Part shown: positions 33,546-41,991 of the stretch, one piece after another
Layout: the number at the start of each line of letters is the position of its first letter
Numbering within the stretch: the first letter of the stretch is position 1
Assembly (NCBI RefSeq): GCF_002900965.1
Contig: NZ_PJOM01000003.1
Location: 1-64,000 of the forward strand
Length of the DNA: 64,000 nt
DNA from: Pseudotabrizicola formosa
GTDB lineage: Bacteria; Pseudomonadota; Alphaproteobacteria; Rhodobacterales; Rhodobacteraceae
Direction of reading: 5' to 3'
Made by a program: the position numbers and the translations under genes
The notes under the pieces: generated by a model
What the model was told of the DNA's origin: nothing
Seen by the model: only the letters and a program-made list of their open reading frames with translations
Databases searched by the model: none

Positions 33546-33638
33546 TCGCTTACTTCTCGTGAGGTCAGGATCTGCATAACAGCAGGCGTGGTCTTATTTC
33601 TCCATATAGCCCTGTCTGTCCGGTTTGCCGCATTACTG

Positions 33639-33686
33639 TTGCACAAATCACGATCGTTTCCAAAACTCTGCGCAGATATTGTGCAA
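33639..33686. promoter_or_regulatory. Inverted repeat between divergent LysR and DUF2126 genes
   Basis: TTGCACAA (33639-33646) and TTGTGCAA (33679-33686) are perfect 8-base inverted repeats centred 40 bases apart in the 291-base divergent region. Two helical-turn-spaced half sites fit a LysR-type binding region. The rest of the region shows nothing else clear. Confidence 0.4.
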
Positions 33687-33836
33687 ATGCGGAACCATGG
33701 ACTGTGATCTGCTGTTTCCCCTTCCGGAACGGTGTGTGGGAATTCCCCGGATAGGACGCACAAGTGCCGCGATCCTGCCCGAATTCGGGATCAATACCAA
33801 TTTACGAACCCGTATTGCTGCCTGCTGGGGAAAAAA

Positions 33837-34742
33837 ATGGACCGACTGACTGAAATGGAAGCCTTCGCCACGGTCGTTGACCAGGGCGGCTTCACAGATG
33901 CGGCAAAAAAGATGGGCATTTCCAAATCTGCCGTGTCAAAGCATGTGTCGGCCCTGGAAGCGCGGCTTGGCGCGCGCCTTCTGAACCGGACCACCCGGCG
34001 GGTCAGCCCAACCGAAATTGGTCTTGCCTATTACGACCGCGCCCGCCGCGTTCTGAACGACGCCGGCGAGGCGGATGCGCTGGTCACTTCGATGCAGTCT
34101 GCCCCATCTGGATTGTTGCGCATCAGCGTTGCCACCGATTTCGGGGTCAATCTGCTGTCGCCCATTCTGGGCGATTTCCTGCTCGAATATCCCGATATCA
34201 CCGTCAACATGGTCTTGAACAACCGCTATGTCGAGCTGATCAGCGAAGGCTTTGACATGGCCATCCGCGTGGGAGAGCTGGAAGACAGCTCGTTGCGCGC
34301 CCGCAAGCTCACCGATACGACCAAGCGGATGATCGCCTCGCCCAGCTATTTCCAGCGCTATGGCCGCCCGCTCAAGATCGACGATCTGAACGAGCACAAG
34401 CTGCTGCATTATTCGAATCAGGCCAATGGCAACGTCTGGAAAATCACCGCGCCTTCCGGCGAGAAGCGTCAGGTCCGCACGGCAGGCTGGCTGACGGTGA
34501 ATGATGGCCAGTCGCTGCTGAATGCGGCAATCTCCGGTCTTGGAATCGCTTATCTGCCCAGCTTTCTTTATGCCGAAGCGATGAAGGCCGGACAGATCGA
34601 AGAAGCGCTGCCGGGCCTGCCAACCGAGGTTCTGGGCATCTATGCGGTTTACCCGCCAGGACGGTTTACCCAGCCCAAGGTTCGGGCCTTCATTGACTTT
34701 CTGGCGCGCCGCTACTCGGACAAGGGCCCCGACAAGTGGTGA
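33837..34742 (+). CDS. LysR-family transcriptional regulator
   Basis: 301 residues. An N-terminal winged helix-turn-helix (MDRLTEMEAFATVVDQGGFTDAAKKMGISKSAVSKHVSALEARLGARLLNRTTRR) is followed by a substrate-binding domain (LLRISVATDFGVNLLSP onward, AISGLGIAYLPSFLYAEAM near the end). It belongs to the CrgA-like LysR group, whose targets are diverse. ATG 33837 has GGGG about 6 bases upstream. It is divergent from the DUF2126 operon, which it may control. Its effector cannot be deduced. It ends 4 bases from the convergent OmpA-like gene. Confidence 0.9.
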   Translation: MDRLTEMEAFATVVDQGGFTDAAKKMGISKSAVSKHVSALEARLGARLLNRTTRRVSPTEIGLAYYDRARRVLNDAGEADALVTSMQSAPSGLLRISVATDFGVNLLSPILGDFLLEYPDITVNMVLNNRYVELISEGFDMAIRVGELEDSSLRARKLTDTTKRMIASPSYFQRYGRPLKIDDLNEHKLLHYSNQANGNVWKITAPSGEKRQVRTAGWLTVNDGQSLLNAAISGLGIAYLPSFLYAEAMKAGQIEEALPGLPTEVLGIYAVYPPGRFTQPKVRAFIDFLARRYSDKGPDKW

Positions 34743-34746
34743 TGCG

Positions 34747-35733
34747 CTACTGACTGTCCTGCGCTGGCGGTATCGGGGTCGAGGTCACAATGACTTCGAC
34801 CCTTCTGTTTTTGTCCCGCCCGTCTTCGGTCAGGTTGGTGCTGCGTGGTGCCAGATAGCCCACGCCTTGCGCCGCAACGCGTGCCGCCGGAATGCCCTCC
34901 GCGCTGATCAGAACCTGCCGAACGGCCTCGGCGCGTTGGCGCGACAGGGCGATATTGCCCTCCAGCCCGCCCGAGGCATCTGTGTGGCCAACCAGCGCCA
35001 CCGTCACCGCCGGGTTTTGCCGCAACCAGTCAGCCAGCATGGTCAGCGACGCAAATGGCCCCTCGGACAGCGTGGACGCGCCCGAGGCAAATTCCAGATC
35101 CTCCAGCGCCACCGCCCCGCCCGAGATCAGCCGTTCGCCAAACGGGGTTGGGTCAACACCTGTGGCCACCTTTGCCGGCAGGGCCGTATCCTCAGGGGTT
35201 TTGGTTGATGTGGTCAGCAATGGCGCGGCACTGACCGGCCCGCCGACATGGATCATCTGCACAAATCCCGCCGCCGCCGTCCGGCTGACGATCAGGCTGA
35301 CCACCTCTTCCCCACGCTCTGCCGCGTAAAACCGGTAATCGCCCAGATCGACATGCATTTCAGGTTCCGGAAGGATCTGCGTCGCATAGCGGAAATCAAA
35401 CCCACCACAGGCTGCCGAGTCACATTCAAAAACCGGTGTGAAACCAGCTGTCGTCAGCTGTGCGCGCAGGGGGGCCAGCACTTCCAAGGTCGTGGCCCCG
35501 GCGGCATCAATCCGCCATGCAGTCTGGCGCAGCGGGCCTTCGACCGTGCGGATCGGCACCTCACCATCGGCATAGGCGCCAAGGGGCAAGGCATAAGAGG
35601 ACAGCGCTTCAGTCTTGTCCACGCTGGGAACGGCCGGAAACGGCATCTCCAAAGTCACCGCCTGTGCCAGCCCGATGGGCGGCACCAGTGCCAGCGCGAA
35701 CGCTGCAACAAAGCTCTTTCCGGTCTGTTTCAC
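34747..35733 (-). CDS. OmpA-family outer-membrane/peptidoglycan-binding lipoprotein-like protein
   Basis: 328 residues. It has a signal peptide (KQTGKSFVAAFALALVPPIGLAQA), a unique middle region with a likely disulfide (FECDSAACGGFDF), and a C-terminal OmpA domain (LEDLEFASGASTLSEGPFASL, VGHTDASGGLEGNIALSRQRAEAVR, GYLAPRSTNLTEDGRDKNRRVEV) that binds peptidoglycan. The start is GTG 35733, supported by the signal peptide and by AGAGG about 10 bases upstream. A longer frame to 35934 overlaps the GNAT gene and lacks any export signal. No lipobox is seen, so lipid attachment is unlikely. It probably follows the GNAT gene on one transcript (20-base gap). Confidence 0.85.
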   Translation of the reverse strand: MKQTGKSFVAAFALALVPPIGLAQAVTLEMPFPAVPSVDKTEALSSYALPLGAYADGEVPIRTVEGPLRQTAWRIDAAGATTLEVLAPLRAQLTTAGFTPVFECDSAACGGFDFRYATQILPEPEMHVDLGDYRFYAAERGEEVVSLIVSRTAAAGFVQMIHVGGPVSAAPLLTTSTKTPEDTALPAKVATGVDPTPFGERLISGGAVALEDLEFASGASTLSEGPFASLTMLADWLRQNPAVTVALVGHTDASGGLEGNIALSRQRAEAVRQVLISAEGIPAARVAAQGVGYLAPRSTNLTEDGRDKNRRVEVIVTSTPIPPAQDSQ

Positions 35734-35753
35734 CTGCCGTTGCCTCTTTGGGC

Positions 35754-36464
35754 TTATCGCTGCCGATAGTGATACTGTCCCACAACCCCCATCCCAAGGG
35801 AAGCATAGAGGTTGCGTGCCGGAATATTCGCGACCGTAACCACCATTGCCAGACTGTCTGCCCCGTTCTGTTGCGCCCAGCCTGCCGCTGCCCGCAGGAT
35901 ATGGTGCGCGGAACCCTGCCGACGGGCTTTGCATCGGACCTCCAGCGCATGCAGCATCGCCACCCCGTGATGCATTGCCACAAAGGCAACCCCGGCGGGC
36001 TGGTCATTGACCCGCCCCAGAAGCACGCATTTCGGCCCCGCAGCCCGTTGCATCACCGCCAACCGCGCCGCCCCGATATCGCCTTCGGCCCAGATCTCGG
36101 CGCAGATCGCCAAAGGCGGCCAATGGGCAAAGGCCGACATCGGTGGCGGGGCAGGGTCAGCCAGAACGTGGCACGGCGCTTCATAAGCCACCACCGGATC
36201 GACCACCCGGTAGCCGCGCGATTGCAGCGCCTGATCCAGGGCTCCATCACCCTCCCGGATCAGAAACAGTGGGTCCTGCCCCAGCCCGGTCATTGCCGAC
36301 TCGGCCTCTGGAATGGCCTCATCGCTCCAACCCGGTCCGGCAGTCGCTGCACTCACCCGTTTGCCGCCGCCTTGACCATCGCGAATGCACCATGGCCCGA
36401 CCGCAAAGCGCCGCGCCGGCGGCCAGGTCTGTTCCATCACATCGGCCAATGCCTCGGGCGTCAT
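35754..36464 (-). CDS. GNAT-family N-acetyltransferase
   Basis: 236 residues. The C-terminal half carries the GNAT fold: VAFVAMHHGVAMLHALEV then CKARRQGSAHHILRAAAGWAQ, the acetyl-CoA binding region in degenerate form (R-R-Q-G-S-A), and VTVANIPARNLYASLGMGVVGQYHY. The N-terminal half (about 1-110) is less conserved. The substrate is unknown. The ATG overlaps the stop of the molybdopterin-binding-domain gene upstream (ATGA), so the two are translationally coupled. Confidence 0.85.
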   Translation of the reverse strand: MTPEALADVMEQTWPPARRFAVGPWCIRDGQGGGKRVSAATAGPGWSDEAIPEAESAMTGLGQDPLFLIREGDGALDQALQSRGYRVVDPVVAYEAPCHVLADPAPPPMSAFAHWPPLAICAEIWAEGDIGAARLAVMQRAAGPKCVLLGRVNDQPAGVAFVAMHHGVAMLHALEVRCKARRQGSAHHILRAAAGWAQQNGADSLAMVVTVANIPARNLYASLGMGVVGQYHYRQR

Positions 36465-37204
36465 CCGAACAGCGCTGCCAGCCGGGTCATTGCGGTGTCG
36501 ATCTGCCCGGCATCGGTGCCCCGGATCACCAGATTGGTGCCATGGGCGCCGTTCTGGATGAAGGGATATGACCCCATGCTCAGTTCGGGAAACTCTGCCG
36601 CAAGCTGGCCGAAAGGTCCTGCCACCTCCCCCTCGCCACGATTGACCCGCAGAGACTGGCTCAAAAGCGGTGCGCCGCCGGTCAGGGTGGGCAGCACGCT
36701 GGCCACCATCGCCTGAAAGATATTGGGCACACCGGCCATGACATGCACATTGCCCAGCGTGAACCCCGGCGCGGTGCTCACCGGATTGTCGATAAGCGTC
36801 GCGCCATCGGGAATGCGGGCCATGCGCCTGCGGGCCTCGTTGAACTCCAGCCCCGCGCGCGCGTAATGCGCGGCCAGAAGCGCCAGCGCATCGGCGCGTT
36901 GGCTGATGCCGACGCCAAAAGCCGCAGCAATCGCCTCCGCCGTGATGTCATCATGCGTCGGCCCGATGCCACCGCTGGTGAACAGATGGTCATGGGCGCT
37001 GCGAAGCGCGTTGACCGCCGCAACAATCGTGTCGTGATCATCGGCCACCACCCGCGCTTCCATCAGGCGGATGCCGTGGCGGGTCAACTCGCCGGCAAGA
37101 TAGTGCATGTTGGAGTCGCGCGTGCGGCCCGACAGGATTTCATCGCCAATCACAAGCATTGCCGCGGAAGGATTTCCAGAAGGAGATGCCGCCGTGTTGT
37201 CCAT
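36461..37204 (-). CDS. Molybdopterin-binding-domain protein (CinA N-terminal-like)
   Basis: 247 residues. The MoCF/MoaB-like domain is visible from AAMLVIGDEILSGRTRDSN, with the diagnostic FTSGGIGPTHDDITAEAIAAAFG. The C-terminal deamidase domain of full CinA is absent. Stand-alone forms like this are common and their role is unclear (possible competence/damage-inducible or NMN-related function). ATG 37204 has AAGGA 7 bases upstream and is preferred over 37261. It is the first gene of a leftward operon with the GNAT and OmpA-like genes and is divergent from map, 120 bases away. Confidence 0.87.
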   Translation of the reverse strand: MDNTAASPSGNPSAAMLVIGDEILSGRTRDSNMHYLAGELTRHGIRLMEARVVADDHDTIVAAVNALRSAHDHLFTSGGIGPTHDDITAEAIAAAFGVGISQRADALALLAAHYARAGLEFNEARRRMARIPDGATLIDNPVSTAPGFTLGNVHVMAGVPNIFQAMVASVLPTLTGGAPLLSQSLRVNRGEGEVAGPFGQLAAEFPELSMGSYPFIQNGAHGTNLVIRGTDAGQIDTAMTRLAALFG

Positions 37205-37324
37205 CACATGTTCCTTGTTCTTGATCCTGTCCGGGTATAGGCCGGGCGGCCCGCTTTTCAAACCCTGCTCTGCAGGCGCGCGCCCCTCTGGTCAAGCCGC
37301 CCCGATTTGCCTATCTAGGGCAGC

Positions 37325-38152
37325 ATGCAAGGGATCTATGACATGCACGACACTGCCGGGCGCATCACCAAAGACGGAATCCGCATCTATGAGGATGCCG
37401 ATTTCACCGGAATGCGCCTTGCGGGGCAGGTCGCAGCCGAGATCCTTGACGCGGTGGCCGCTCTGGTGAAACCGGGGGCAACCACCGCAGAACTCGATGA
37501 TTTCATCCGCGAAGACATCGACCGTCGGGGGGCCACGTCCGCCACCATCGGCTACAAGGGCTATCGGCACGCCTCCTGCATTTCGGTCAATCACGTGGTC
37601 TGCCATGGCATTCCGGGTGGCAAGCAGTTGGCCGATGGCGATATTCTCAACATCGATGTCACGGTGATCGTTGATGGCTGGTTCGGTGATACCAGCCGCA
37701 TGTATGTGGCCGGCACTCTGCCCCGCAAGGCCGAGCGGCTGATCGATGTCACCCATGAAGGGCTGATGCGCGGCATTGCCGCCGTGATGCCGGGCAACAC
37801 CTTCGGCGATATCGGTCATGCGATCCAGTCTTACGTCGAGGCGAACCGCATGTCGGTGGTGCGCGATTTCTGCGGCCATGGTCTGGGCCGGGTGTTCCAC
37901 GCGCCCCCCAATGTGCTGCACTATGGCCGGCCAGGCAGCGGCGCGGTGTTGGAGGAAGGCATGTTCTTCACCATCGAGCCGATGGTGAACCTTGGCCGTC
38001 CTGAAACAAAGGTCCTGGCGGATGACTGGACAGCTGTCACCCGTGACCGATCGCTGTCGGCGCAGTTCGAACATTCGGTCGGCGTGACGGCCACGGGTTG
38101 CGAGATCTTTACCCTTTCCCCGGCAGGGCGTTTCCATCCGACTTGGGCCTGA
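37325..38152 (+). CDS. map: Type I methionine aminopeptidase
   Basis: 275 residues. The enzyme removes N-terminal Met from new proteins in the cytoplasm. The two-metal site is recognisable: Asp in LNIDVTVIVDGWFGDTSRM (two aspartates), His in FCGHGLGRVFH, Glu in FFTIEPMVN and Glu in AQFEHSVGV, and the substrate His in NHVVCHGIP. Length is normal for the bacterial type I form. ATG 37325 has AGGG 5 bases before it. The 250 bases after its stop hold no supported gene and only a weak hairpin (38179-38195). Confidence 0.95.
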   Translation: MQGIYDMHDTAGRITKDGIRIYEDADFTGMRLAGQVAAEILDAVAALVKPGATTAELDDFIREDIDRRGATSATIGYKGYRHASCISVNHVVCHGIPGGKQLADGDILNIDVTVIVDGWFGDTSRMYVAGTLPRKAERLIDVTHEGLMRGIAAVMPGNTFGDIGHAIQSYVEANRMSVVRDFCGHGLGRVFHAPPNVLHYGRPGSGAVLEEGMFFTIEPMVNLGRPETKVLADDWTAVTRDRSLSAQFEHSVGVTATGCEIFTLSPAGRFHPTWA

Positions 38153-38402
38153 CGGCCCGATCCGGCGCAGGTTGGGCAGGTGGCACCGCGCCACCAGACG
38201 GCACAGCAGACCTTGCTCGCTTGTGGCAAATCTGCGCCCGTGGTGCCGCAGCCTGTTCAACCGCGCAGCACGGAACATCGCTTCGAGGGTGCCCAGCCCC
38301 CGGCCCGCAGCGGCGGCTATCACCGCCCAGCAAATGGCAGCGGTGGCAAGACCATGGGGTGAAAGCGGGTCATCCAAGGCCAACCCAATGCGCCGACCCA
38401 CC

Positions 38403-39521
38403 TCAATTCACCACAAAATCGGCATGCAGCGCGCCCGCCGCCTTGATGCTTTTCAGAATGTCGATCATGTCATGCGGGGCCACGCCAAGTGCGTTCAGCC
38501 CGGCCACCAACTCTGACAAGGATGTGCCGCCAGACACCTCCGCCAGCCCGGTGCCCGGGGCGCGGTTGATTTCGGCATTGGTGCGCGGCACCACCACCGT
38601 CTCCCCCTCGGCAAAGGGGTTGGGCTGGATCACCAGCGGGGCCTCTTCGATCCGCAGGGTCAGGTTGCCCTGCGCCACGGCGACCCGGCTGATCCGCACA
38701 TCCTGACCGATGACAATGGTGCCCGACCGTTGGTCGACCACAACGCGCGCCCTTGTTTCGGGGGAAATGGTCAGATTTTCAATGCGTCCGATCACATGCG
38801 CGGGCGACCGCAAACCTGCCGCGGCCACGTTCATTTCCACCGTGCCGGAATCCAGCATCACCGCGAATCGCTGTCCGAATTCCTGGTTCAGCACCGTCTC
38901 AATCCGTGCGGCCGTGGTGAAATCCGGGTTGCGCAAGGCCAGACGAATGGACTGCAACATCGTGAAGTCAAAATCAATTTCACGCTCCACCCGCGCGCCG
39001 GAGGGGATGACCCCGGCGGTCGGAACACCTTGCACCACCCGCGCGGCATCCCCCTCGGCGGCAATGCCGCCAGCGATGATCGTTCCTTGCGCAACGGCAT
39101 AAATCTGACCATCCGCACCGTTCAGCGGAGTCATCACCAGCGTGCCGCCGAGCAGGCTGCTGGAATCACCGATGGCCGATACCGTCACATCAATCCGCCC
39201 GCCCGCCCGGGCAAAGGGCGGCAGGCTTGCGGTGACAAAGACGGCTGCAACGTTTCTGGGGCGATAGGCCTCACCCGCCACGTTCACGCCGAGCCGTTCC
39301 AACAGGTTGGACATGATTTCTTCGGTGAAAGGCGCATTGCGGATTCCGTCGCCCGTGCCATCCAGCCCCACAACCAGACCGTAGCCCACAAGATCATTGC
39401 CACGTACGCCGTCGAATTCCACAAGATCCTTGATCCGCACCTGATCGGTCAACCGGAGCTCATCTGCCAGCGCCGGGCCACAGCAGAGCGCGCAGAGGGC
39501 AAGGACGAGCCAGCGGATCAT
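38403..39521 (-). CDS. flgI: Flagellar P-ring protein
   Basis: 372 residues. FlgI forms the periplasmic P-ring around the flagellar rod. It starts with a signal peptide (MIRWLVLALCALCCGPALA) and carries family motifs RIKDLVEFDGVRGNDLVGYGLVVGLDGTGD, SAIGDSSSLLGGTL and IVIGQDVRISRVAVAQGNL. The length is normal. It is the last gene of the flagellar operon seen here, and its start overlaps the flgL stop as ATGA. Confidence 0.97.
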   Translation of the reverse strand: MIRWLVLALCALCCGPALADELRLTDQVRIKDLVEFDGVRGNDLVGYGLVVGLDGTGDGIRNAPFTEEIMSNLLERLGVNVAGEAYRPRNVAAVFVTASLPPFARAGGRIDVTVSAIGDSSSLLGGTLVMTPLNGADGQIYAVAQGTIIAGGIAAEGDAARVVQGVPTAGVIPSGARVEREIDFDFTMLQSIRLALRNPDFTTAARIETVLNQEFGQRFAVMLDSGTVEMNVAAAGLRSPAHVIGRIENLTISPETRARVVVDQRSGTIVIGQDVRISRVAVAQGNLTLRIEEAPLVIQPNPFAEGETVVVPRTNAEINRAPGTGLAEVSGGTSLSELVAGLNALGVAPHDMIDILKSIKAAGALHADFVVN

Positions 39522-40522
39522 CGCAGGAAATCCGTCAGCGACATGCGCGAGAGCCGTGCCGTGATCGCATAAAGCGATTCCAGATTGGTCTGCACGGCTT
39601 CCAACTCCAGGGCGAGGCGTTCGGGATCACTTTTGACAAGGTCACTCTGTTCCATTTCCTGTGCCAGCAGGTCGACCGCAGCGCGGCTGGTGGCAGCGTC
39701 AATCCGGCCTTCGCTGATCCCCAGTTTCGCCGCAAGAAGCGTCATGTCATCATTGCCGGCGATCAGGGCTTCGGCGGACAGGCGCGCGAGGTCCTTGAGG
39801 ATGACGGGCGGCAAAGGCGAGGCGGGGTCATCCAGAAGGGCTGCTGCGCTCATGCCCTTGAGCATGTTGCGAAAGGCCTGATCTTCGGCTGTCACACCCA
39901 TCCAGACCCGGTCAGTCGCGGAGACGGCAACCGGGGTCAACGGCACATCCCCCAGATAGGCCACGGCAACATACCCAGCCGGATCATCGAACCAATCCGA
40001 GATGCGCTGCATCGCGTCTTCCGCCGTGGTGGCACCGACCAGTGCGGCGTTCAGAGCTGTCAGGATTGTGGCGGCATCGGCCACGGCGGGCTGATCGATC
40101 GCTTGCCCGGCAAACAGGGACCGTCCGCCCGAGGCGGCGTTCATCGTGGCAAGAACCGAGTCGAGGCGACCGCGCGCATCTACCCCGGTCAGTTCGACAT
40201 TGTCATCGGTGCTCAGTTGGGACGCCGTCAGCAATTTGCCCACCATTGGCCCGGTTGTCCCCGCAATTGATTGCAGCGCAAGCTGCATCGCTGCACTGTG
40301 GGCGGCAGCCTCCCGTCCGGCCGACAAGTAGCCCTCAGTCATGCCCCGCGCGCGCGACACGGCGGTCAGGCGGGTCAGATCGCCGTTCAAGGTGGCCCCC
40401 ACATCGCTGACCCGACCTTCGGCAAACTCCTTGGTCAATCGGTCCAGCGTGCCCTTGAGCCGGGCGGTGTTTGATTTCAGCAGATAGGATTGGGCCAGGT
40501 CGCCCGATGCGATCATCGTCAT
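39518..40522 (-). CDS. flgL: Flagellar hook-associated protein 3 (flagellin-like)
   Basis: 334 residues. FlgL links hook and filament. The N-terminal helix (SYLLKSNTARLKGTLDRLTKEFAEGRVSD) and C-terminal helix (ALELEAVQTNLESLYAITARLSRMSLTDFLR) match the flagellin-like ends, while the middle contains SGGRSLFAGQAIDQPAV, typical of FlgL. It could in principle be annotated only as flagellin-like, but its place after flgK settles the role. It overlaps flgI by 4 bases and starts one base after flgK ends. Confidence 0.92.
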   Translation of the reverse strand: MTMIASGDLAQSYLLKSNTARLKGTLDRLTKEFAEGRVSDVGATLNGDLTRLTAVSRARGMTEGYLSAGREAAAHSAAMQLALQSIAGTTGPMVGKLLTASQLSTDDNVELTGVDARGRLDSVLATMNAASGGRSLFAGQAIDQPAVADAATILTALNAALVGATTAEDAMQRISDWFDDPAGYVAVAYLGDVPLTPVAVSATDRVWMGVTAEDQAFRNMLKGMSAAALLDDPASPLPPVILKDLARLSAEALIAGNDDMTLLAAKLGISEGRIDAATSRAAVDLLAQEMEQSDLVKSDPERLALELEAVQTNLESLYAITARLSRMSLTDFLR

Positions 40523-40523
40523 G

Positions 40524-41981
40524 TCACAACCCCAGCAGAATGTTGATCAGCTCATCGACGGTCTGGATCACCTTTGCATTCGCTGCATAGGCCTGTTCGA
40601 TCACAAGCAGATTCTGCATTTCCTGATCGGTATCGACTCCGTCGCGCAAGAGAGCGGTGCGCAACCCTTCGGCGCGGGCCGACGCAAAGGCGGCGCTTGA
40701 GTCCGCGCTCAGCCGATTGACCGATTGTGTCGATGCGATGTCGGACGCAAAGCCTGCAAGGCTGCGCGCGCCGGGTGACAAGCCGCCGGAAACTTGCGTC
40801 CGTACGGCGCTCAGCGCATTGGAAAGCGCGCTCAGCCGCTCCGAAAATCCTGGCGGGCCTGCGGTCGGTGCACCTAGCCCGTCACGCAGGCGCCACAGGG
40901 CCCCCCCTGACTCGGGGTCCACCAATGTGTTGAGCTGGATGCGGCTGGCCAACCCCACCTCATCCACCGGGTCAAAACTGGCACCCGCATCGGTGAACAG
41001 CGCCGCTGCGCCCACGGCACGGGTCGGGTCCACCGCCGGATGGGCCACCCGTTCGATCAGGTCGCGGGCCAGCGCATCCAGATTGGCCTGAGCAGCCGGG
41101 GCCTCGCGGTCGCGCAGATCGAACAGGGCTGACAACCGCCCTTCGCCCAGCCTGCCACCGGCAGGCGTGGTGGTCAGCGGCTTGCCGTTCAGCGTCAGGC
41201 CCGACAATGTACCGGCGGCCAGTGACAGATCAGGCGTGATCATCGTGGTCGGCGAGAAGGAGATCTGAACCGGCTGTCCTTCCAACAGGATGGTGCCGCC
41301 GGTGGTATAAAGGGCGATCTTGTCATTTTCGCGCAACGCCTCGCGCACCGGAACGATGGCGGAAATGGAATCCACCAGGCTTTGGCGCTGATCTTTCAGG
41401 GCACTGGTCTCCCGCCCGGATGCCGCAAAAGTCTGAATGCGCAAATTCAGTTCCGCGACCCCAGCCAGCGCGTCATTCAACCGCCTGACATCCAGTGCAA
41501 TCTTGGTATCGGCAGCTTGCCGCTCGGTCTGGATTGCCTCGGCAATCTGACCAATTCCCTGGGTCAGGCTGCGGGCAGCGTCCACCACAGAGGCAAGCCG
41601 TGCATCGACTTCGGGCCTTGCAGCCGCCTCGATCAAGCTGCGTTCAAAGGTGACAATCCGCGCCGACAGGGACCCGTCCTGATCCGCGGTTCCCATCACG
41701 TCATCCATGCGGGACAGAAAGGTCGAAACTGTGGCGCGTTCGCCCATCGCCGCAGATGCCAGCCGAAGATCCTGCAACAGCAAACTGTCGATCTGGCGGG
41801 CAATGCCGGTGATGGAAACCCCGCCACCGCCCAGACCGCGGCTGCTGGCCGACAGTTGCACCTCGCGCCGGGCGTAGCCTTCGGTCAGCGCGTTCGAGAC
41901 GTTGTTGGCGGTGACATCGGCCATCCGCGATGTGGCGGACAGCCCGGACAGAGCCGAGTTTAGCGCGGATGCAATGCTCAT
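40524..41981 (-). CDS. flgK: Flagellar hook-associated protein 1
   Basis: 485 residues. FlgK sits at the hook-filament junction. The N-terminal rod-protein motif (SALNSALSGLSATSRMADVTANNVSNALTEGYARREV) and the C-terminal LLVIEQAYAANAKVIQTVDELINILLGL are the conserved ends of axial proteins, with SLVDSISAIVPVREAL as a FlgK-type middle segment. Normal length. It follows flgE by 10 bases on the same strand. Confidence 0.95.
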   Translation of the reverse strand: MSIASALNSALSGLSATSRMADVTANNVSNALTEGYARREVQLSASSRGLGGGGVSITGIARQIDSLLLQDLRLASAAMGERATVSTFLSRMDDVMGTADQDGSLSARIVTFERSLIEAAARPEVDARLASVVDAARSLTQGIGQIAEAIQTERQAADTKIALDVRRLNDALAGVAELNLRIQTFAASGRETSALKDQRQSLVDSISAIVPVREALRENDKIALYTTGGTILLEGQPVQISFSPTTMITPDLSLAAGTLSGLTLNGKPLTTTPAGGRLGEGRLSALFDLRDREAPAAQANLDALARDLIERVAHPAVDPTRAVGAAALFTDAGASFDPVDEVGLASRIQLNTLVDPESGGALWRLRDGLGAPTAGPPGFSERLSALSNALSAVRTQVSGGLSPGARSLAGFASDIASTQSVNRLSADSSAAFASARAEGLRTALLRDGVDTDQEMQNLLVIEQAYAANAKVIQTVDELINILLGL

Positions 41982-41991
41982 CTAGCGACCC

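Noticed and set aside
37292-38401. 369-codon minus-strand frame across map
   Set aside because: Most of it is antisense to map. The part in the 38153-38401 gap has acceptable codon bias but no recognisable motif and no stop before map, so no gene is called.
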